10,666 nucleotides of DNA from JADHUC01 sp964617665 (lineage in GTDB: Bacteria > Planctomycetota > Planctomycetia > Pirellulales > Pirellulaceae). Below are positions 6,151 through 10,666 of the stretch, piece by piece. The stretch is taken from NCBI GenBank assembly GCA_964617665.1, contig CAZUAH010000486.1, forward strand, positions 1 to 10,666, in the 5' to 3' direction. The position numbers and the translations under genes were made by a program. The notes beneath the pieces are model-generated. The model was not told where the DNA came from. It worked only from the letters and a program-made list of their open reading frames with translations, and did not search any database. The number at the start of each line of letters is the position of its first letter. The stretch's first letter is position 1.

Positions 6151-7308
6151 CTACATGGAGTTCAGACTCTTCAAGATTGCTTCCACTGCGGCGTTCTTCT
6201 GCTCAAGGTCTCTCTGGTGTTCCTCATTTGGGTCGCGCAAGTTCACTATCAAGGCCTCGAATGCTTCCTCGCGGGCTTTCACGTACTCTCTCAGCTTTGC
6301 TTGTCGCCCGCGTGGCGCCCTCTGCGTTTGGTCCATCTGCTGTCGCATTTCGCGCCACGGCAACAACACGTCCGATTCGACGATCTTGGCAAATTCCAGG
6401 TTCGTAATCTGAGAACTTTGCCGGAGGGTTACTGCCGCATTATATGCGTCCAGCACCTTCTCTTCGATGCCCGCGATGTCCGCCGGCTTTTTCGGCGCAA
6501 ATGATAATGCCGCAAGCAAAGCCGTCGCGCCCAAAACGGCCGTGAGAAGATTGCGCATGGCGCGGCTCGTCTTGGTCGTCCGGTCCAGCGAATGACTCAT
6601 GAGCGCGCCGCATATGAATCCCGCAGCCAAACCACCGATGTGTGCGGCGTTGTCGATCCACCGAATAGAAAATCCGATCGCGAGGTTGATCGCCAAAAAG
6701 GTCAGACCGCTACTGCGCACTCGTCCCAATATGCTCTTTGGCACCGAGTCGCCGCGCAGCAGCATATATCCCAGCAATGCTCCGAAAACGCCGAAAACGG
6801 CACCTGACGCACCGGCGCTATTCACCTGTGGATTCCAACAAACGCTGGCAACACTGCCGCACAGCCCCGAAATCAAGTACAGCACGAGGAAGCCGACATT
6901 GCCGACAAGTCGTTCGACCAGATGGCCGATGTCCCACAGAATCCACATATTGAAGGCTACGTGAATCGCGCCGACATGAACGAACATGCTCGTAAATATG
7001 CGCCACCATTCTTGGTCAAGCGTCAGGGGACCGTAGTTGGATCCCCAGGCTTTCAATGTCTCGCTGTCCGGTGACAGAAACTCTCCCGTGGTAAACGCCA
7101 TCATAGCGAATACGGCAAGATTCACAGCGACGATGCCCCGAGTGACCAGCACACGCGGCGTCAACTCGAACAGGCGCCGGCGGAAGTCAATGATCGCCTG
7201 ACGCTCTGGATTTACCTGTCGTACAACCCGTTGAGGGCCAAATTCGGCCGAATGCGATTCGGGGCCGGCGTTGCTATGGTCATCAGGCTGCTCGAATGGC
7301 GGATTCAC
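6151..7308 (-). CDS. Rhomboid family intramembrane serine protease with C-terminal helical extension
   Basis: The predicted protein is 385 aa. It cleaves membrane-protein substrates within the bilayer; the substrate is unknown. About 55 hydrophilic residues precede TM1 (56-73). The L1 loop has the WWR motif (101-103). TM2 carries HVAFN (His116, Asn120, oxyanion region), TM4 starts with GASG holding the nucleophile Ser168, and TM6 holds the catalytic His223 in AAHIGG. A seventh hydrophobic segment (about 252-270) is followed by a roughly 115-residue charged, mainly helical domain (270-385) that I do not recognise. The catalytic set is complete, so it should be active. Translation starts at GTG, whose G is also the last base of the valS stop codon (TAGTG at 7306-7310), which implies translational coupling. 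It is the last gene of the apparent operon with valS. Confidence 0.95.
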   Translation of the reverse strand: MNPPFEQPDDHSNAGPESHSAEFGPQRVVRQVNPERQAIIDFRRRLFELTPRVLVTRGIVAVNLAVFAMMAFTTGEFLSPDSETLKAWGSNYGPLTLDQEWWRIFTSMFVHVGAIHVAFNMWILWDIGHLVERLVGNVGFLVLYLISGLCGSVASVCWNPQVNSAGASGAVFGVFGALLGYMLLRGDSVPKSILGRVRSSGLTFLAINLAIGFSIRWIDNAAHIGGLAAGFICGALMSHSLDRTTKTSRAMRNLLTAVLGATALLAALSFAPKKPADIAGIEEKVLDAYNAAVTLRQSSQITNLEFAKIVESDVLLPWREMRQQMDQTQRAPRGRQAKLREYVKAREEAFEALIVNLRDPNEEHQRDLEQKNAAVEAILKSLNSM

Positions 7309-10300
7309 TAATCGGCGCTCCCTCGCAGTTTGGCCAGTGTCTCCTGCACAGATGCCAACTCAATCTTCAGTTGCGCCAAGCTGTCACGCTCTCGCTGGAC
7401 AACGTCGGCAGGCGCTCGTTCGACGAAGTTGGCGTTGGCCAGCTTCTTCTCTTTGCCCTGGATCTGGCCAAGTTTCTCGCGTTCGAGTTTCTCGTTGCGT
7501 GCGATTTCGGCGTCGACATCGATGAAGCCCGTCAGGTCGACAAATACGTCTGCGTCTGAGATGTGCACCGCGGCATGGGTGGCTGGCGGCTGTGCCTGCT
7601 CGCCCCAAGCAACCGCCGTCGCGTTGGCCATCGAGGCGAAGTAGGGCTCCATTGGCCGCAGCAGCTTCACCGTCGCTTCGTCACAGCGGACACTGAATTC
7701 GATCGAGCTTTTCGGCGGGATGTTCTGCCGACTGCGGATTTCTCGTAAGGCACCAAGCACAGACTGGAATTCCGCAAATCTCGCCTCGATTTCCGCGTCC
7801 TGCCGACTCGAATCGGTCTCCGGCCACGGTGCCTTCATGATGGTCTCACTGGCCACCTGTGGCTCCAGACCGCGTTCGGGCGCTACCTTGCCGAACAATT
7901 GCCAAACCTCTTCGGCAATGAAGGGCATGATTGGATGGAGCAGTCGTAACAACGTATCAAGCGTATGCGCCAACACCCGCTGAGCAGCGACGCGCGTTGC
8001 TTCGTCCGACAGACGGTTCTTTTGCATCTCGACAAAGAAGCTGCAGAATTCGTCCCAGGCAAAGTCGTACAACGTGCGAGCCGCATCCGAGTAACGGTAT
8101 GCGTCCAACGCCTCTGTGACCTGTCCGGTCACCGTCGCCAAACGGCTAAGGATCCAGCGGTCTTCGACCGTGAGTTCGTCATCCTCGACCGCCCCCGGTG
8201 AATACCCTTCAAGATTCATCAGTGCGAAACGCGAGGCATTCCATAGTTTGTTGCAGAAGTTCCGCGCCACCTCGAATCGTTCGCTCACGACCGGACCGCG
8301 AGGCAGAGCTTGATCTGCTTCTGTCTTCGCCCACTGTGTCGAGAATTCTTCGCCGCACTTGTTGCACTTGATCCGGGGCAATTCGCGGTTCTTCTTCGAC
8401 TGCTTGATCAACGCCTCGCAGTGAGGACATTCAAACTGCACGGGCATGCGAACATCCTGCATCTCCGTGGTCAAATGCGCCATCGCAAAGCGAAGCGCGT
8501 CTGCGCCGAATTTGTCAATCACGTCCAGCGGGTCGATGCCGTTGCCCTTGGATTTGGACATCGTCTCGCCGTCGCCGTCCAGGATCTTCGGGTGGACGAA
8601 TACCTCGTGGAATGGGATGTCCCCGATGTTGTTCAGCCCGGATAGGACCATTCGGGCAACCCATAGAGTGATGATGTCGCGACTGGTAATCAGAACGCTC
8701 GTCGGATAGTACTGATCCAATTCGGGTGTCTTCTCCGGCCAGCCAAGCGTCGAATGCGGCCAGAGCGCGGAACTGAACCAAGTATCCAATACGTCCTCTT
8801 CTCGGACGTAACCAAGTTGCTCGAACCTGGACTCCGCGGTTTCGTTGCCTTCATCAATGCAAACGTGCAGTCTCGCGTATACCGACTCCTCGTCTGTCGG
8901 GTCATACTCGGCATTGATTGCGACTTGATAGGACAGTTTCCCCGCCGCGATGTCGGAGTCTTCCTTAAGTTCGCCCAGAAGCCGATCATGCTCCGCCTGG
9001 TCCTTGCACGGCTTGGACCAGATGGGAATCTGGTGTCCCCACCAAAGCTGGCGGCTCACAGGCCAATCGCGCTTTTCCGCCAGCCAGTCGATATAGCTCT
9101 TGGCATACCGCGCCGGGACGATCTTGACTCGCCCATCGGTTACCGCGTCCATCGCCGATTGGGCAAGCTGATCCATTTTGACAAACCACTGGCCGGCCAA
9201 ATACGGTTCGATAGGCGCCTTGCCTCGATCGGAATGAGCCAAGTCGATCATGCGATCTTCGACATCGCCAAGGAGCTCTTGAGCCTCTAGATCCGCAACG
9301 ACCTGCTCTCGCGCCTTCATCACCGTCATGCCCTGGTACTTGCCCGCGTTGCGATTCAATGTGCCGTTGGGCTTCAGGATGTTGACCATCGGCAAGTCCT
9401 GCCGCAACCCGACTTCGTAGTCGTTTGGGTCGTGCGCCGGCGTGATCTTGACGCAACCGCTACCCATCTCGGGCTTCGCCCACACGTCGGCGACCAGTGG
9501 AATCTCGCGTTCCATCAATGGCAGCATCAACATGCGGCCATCATTCGCCATGCCGCGAAGCTGTTCGAGTTGCGGCAACATGGCTTCGCGCCGACTGCGG
9601 ACATTGTCCAGCTCGCTTTGGATGTCATCCTTGTCCTTGGCGGGTGCTCTTGCCAACTTGTCCAACAAGCCGGCCTCGACGCCGTCCAAGGCAGCGGCTG
9701 GATTCGGATGAACCGCCACGGCCGTGTCGCCAAGCATGGTCTCGGGCCGCGTCGTGGCGATGGTCACATGGGTCGGCTCGCCCGGCTTCGGGTCAATGAC
9801 CGGATATCGGAAATGCCAAAAGTGGCCTTTCACTTCTTTGTGAAAGACCTCGTCGTCGGCTACGGCGGTCTGCAGGAACGGATCCCAGTTGACCAGCTTC
9901 TTGCCGTGATAGATCAAGCCTTTCTTGAACAGATCGAAGAACGTCGCACGAACGGCCCGAGCACAGACGGGATCGAGCGTAAAACGTGTGCGCTGCCAGT
10001 CGCAGCTGCATCCCATTTGTTTCAACTGACTGAGAATGCGGGCCTCGTATTGATCCTTCCATTCCCAGATGCGCTCGACCAGCTTCTCGCGGCCAAGATC
10101 GTGCCGAGTAACGCCTTGCTCCTCGCGCAAACGTTTTTCGACAACCGCCTGCGTCGCGATGCCTGCGTGATCGGTACCGGGCATCCACAGAGTATCAAAC
10201 CCTTGCATACGTTTCATGCGAATCAGAACATCTTGAAGCGTGTTGTTCAGCGCATGGCCCAAGTGCAAGGCCCCCGTCACGTTTGGTGGGGGAATGACAA

Positions 10301-10436
10301 TGGTGAACGGCTTGCGATCCGAATCGGGCTTGGCTTCAAAACAGCCCTTCTCTTCCCACCACGCGTAGATTCGTGTTTGAGCTTTGGCGTAGTCAAACCG
10401 ATTTGGCAAGGAAGCTGATGTAAACGTCTGCGACAT
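7308..10436 (-). CDS. valS: Valine--tRNA ligase (valyl-tRNA synthetase)
   Basis: The predicted protein is 1042 aa, longer than the usual ~880-950. It is a class I synthetase that charges tRNA-Val and edits misactivated threonine. PPPNVTGALHLGH (49-61) holds the HIGH-equivalent HLGH (58-61). The CP1 editing domain includes ATTRPETMLGDTAVAVHP (227-244) and GCVKITPAHDPNDY (327-340). The KMSKS loop reads TMSKS at 625-629. The anticodon-binding region contains HPIMPFIAEEVWQ, and a coiled-coil arm closes the protein (about 985-1040). Two insertions explain the extra length: a charged helical stretch inside the editing domain (about 246-300), and a four-cysteine zinc-ribbon-like segment (Cys670, 673, 691, 694) after KMSKS. 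The ATG start has a weak AGGA 10 nt upstream. It lies 17 nt after the citramalate-type synthase gene and overlaps the rhomboid gene by one base. Confidence 0.98.
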   Translation of the reverse strand: MSQTFTSASLPNRFDYAKAQTRIYAWWEEKGCFEAKPDSDRKPFTIVIPPPNVTGALHLGHALNNTLQDVLIRMKRMQGFDTLWMPGTDHAGIATQAVVEKRLREEQGVTRHDLGREKLVERIWEWKDQYEARILSQLKQMGCSCDWQRTRFTLDPVCARAVRATFFDLFKKGLIYHGKKLVNWDPFLQTAVADDEVFHKEVKGHFWHFRYPVIDPKPGEPTHVTIATTRPETMLGDTAVAVHPNPAAALDGVEAGLLDKLARAPAKDKDDIQSELDNVRSRREAMLPQLEQLRGMANDGRMLMLPLMEREIPLVADVWAKPEMGSGCVKITPAHDPNDYEVGLRQDLPMVNILKPNGTLNRNAGKYQGMTVMKAREQVVADLEAQELLGDVEDRMIDLAHSDRGKAPIEPYLAGQWFVKMDQLAQSAMDAVTDGRVKIVPARYAKSYIDWLAEKRDWPVSRQLWWGHQIPIWSKPCKDQAEHDRLLGELKEDSDIAAGKLSYQVAINAEYDPTDEESVYARLHVCIDEGNETAESRFEQLGYVREEDVLDTWFSSALWPHSTLGWPEKTPELDQYYPTSVLITSRDIITLWVARMVLSGLNNIGDIPFHEVFVHPKILDGDGETMSKSKGNGIDPLDVIDKFGADALRFAMAHLTTEMQDVRMPVQFECPHCEALIKQSKKNRELPRIKCNKCGEEFSTQWAKTEADQALPRGPVVSERFEVARNFCNKLWNASRFALMNLEGYSPGAVEDDELTVEDRWILSRLATVTGQVTEALDAYRYSDAARTLYDFAWDEFCSFFVEMQKNRLSDEATRVAAQRVLAHTLDTLLRLLHPIMPFIAEEVWQLFGKVAPERGLEPQVASETIMKAPWPETDSSRQDAEIEARFAEFQSVLGALREIRSRQNIPPKSSIEFSVRCDEATVKLLRPMEPYFASMANATAVAWGEQAQPPATHAAVHISDADVFVDLTGFIDVDAEIARNEKLEREKLGQIQGKEKKLANANFVERAPADVVQRERDSLAQLKIELASVQETLAKLRGSAD

Positions 10437-10453
10437 GTCTGTGTAGTCCTAAC

Positions 10454-10666
10454 CTACTGAATCTCGTCCTTGTACAGTTTGTATTCAATGGCATCGACCA
10501 AAGCCAACCAGCTTGCCTCGATGATATTTTCGCTTACCCCGACCGTGCCCCAAACGTCGTGCTCGTCGGCACTTTCGACGAAAACGCGGATCCTGGCGGC
10601 AGTTCCCGCCTCGGAGTTTACCACGCGTACCTTGTAGTCCACCAGATGCATTTTCCACAGGCTCGG
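10454..10666 (-). CDS. cimA: Citramalate synthase / 2-isopropylmalate synthase family protein, C-terminal fragment (partial at window edge)
   Basis: Only the last 70 residues are in the window; the frame runs open through position 10666, so the internal ATG at 10651 is not the real start. The visible part (PSLWKMHLVDYKVRVV, then GTAARIRVFVES, DVWGTVGVSENIIEASW and ALVDAIEYKL) is the LeuA-type allosteric (dimer-regulatory) domain. The HLVDYKVRV and WGTVGVSENIIEASW wording fits the (R)-citramalate synthase branch better than ordinary isopropylmalate synthase. That enzyme condenses pyruvate and acetyl-CoA for isoleucine synthesis, and this domain senses end product. The gene sits 17 nt upstream of valS, so branched-chain amino acid synthesis and valine charging share a transcript. 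The symbol is likely but cannot be confirmed without the catalytic part. Confidence 0.85.
   Translation of the reverse strand, partial: PSLWKMHLVDYKVRVVNSEAGTAARIRVFVESADEHDVWGTVGVSENIIEASWLALVDAIEYKLYKDEIQ

Noticed and set aside
5853..6407. Open frames crossing the N run
   Set aside because: They depend on ten unknown bases and overlap the real rhomboid gene or the ABC ATPase start; reading frame across the gap cannot be trusted.
9432..10418. Long plus-strand open frame (328 codons) opposite valS
   Set aside because: It is fully antisense to the conserved ValRS catalytic and editing regions, has no domain signature, and its composition is that of reversed coding sequence.
10454..10651. A stand-alone 65-aa small protein
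   Set aside because: The frame is open to the window edge and the sequence is plainly the C-terminal domain of a citramalate/isopropylmalate synthase, so it is a truncated large gene rather than a small one.

Overview
The window looks like chromosome from a planctomycete, probably Pirellulales/Rhodopirellula-like. Three things suggest this. A large inverted repeat built on the AGCCGGAGGC core that I recall as common in those genomes lies at 3070-3153. The valyl-tRNA synthetase carries extra insertions. Housekeeping genes are mixed with polymorphic-toxin-type immunity genes. The lineage is an inference from memory, not a database result. All nine genes I can support lie on the minus strand, so the window is transcribed from right to left.

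Right part (10666 to 6151): the 3' end of a citramalate/isopropylmalate synthase-type gene, cut by the window edge, is followed after 17 nt by valS. The valS stop codon shares one base with the GTG start of a rhomboid intramembrane protease that has an additional C-terminal helical domain. These three genes look like one operon. A 270-nt region follows (5881-6150). It holds a 10-base run of N (an assembly gap) and G/C homopolymer runs.

Middle (5880 to 1864): an orphan MalK/UgpC-type ABC ATPase comes first, then a spacer with a perfect 16-bp palindrome. After that come moaE and moaA (molybdenum cofactor synthesis), the planctomycete-type inverted repeat, and a PLP-dependent cysteine desulfurase family protein. 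MoaA makes the cyclic pterin precursor with MoaC and MoaE inserts sulfur into it. The desulfurase could supply that sulfur through MoaD, but moaC and moaD are not in the window.

Left part (1860 to 131): a compact nested hairpin (1788-1860) of the GGGACAGGTCTAAT/ATTAGACCTGTCCC type, probably a REP/MITE-like element, separates the housekeeping genes from two tandem immunity-type genes. The first is a DUF1629/Imm11-like protein. The second is a SUKH (SMI1/KNR4) domain fused to ankyrin repeats. No toxin is visible in the window. The hairpin also contains a TATAAT in the correct orientation to act as a promoter for the immunity pair.

I see no rRNA, tRNA, CRISPR array, insertion-sequence transposase or plus-strand gene. 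The most unusual points are the immunity pair with its element-borne promoter, the two-module SUKH-ankyrin protein, and the modified ValRS.
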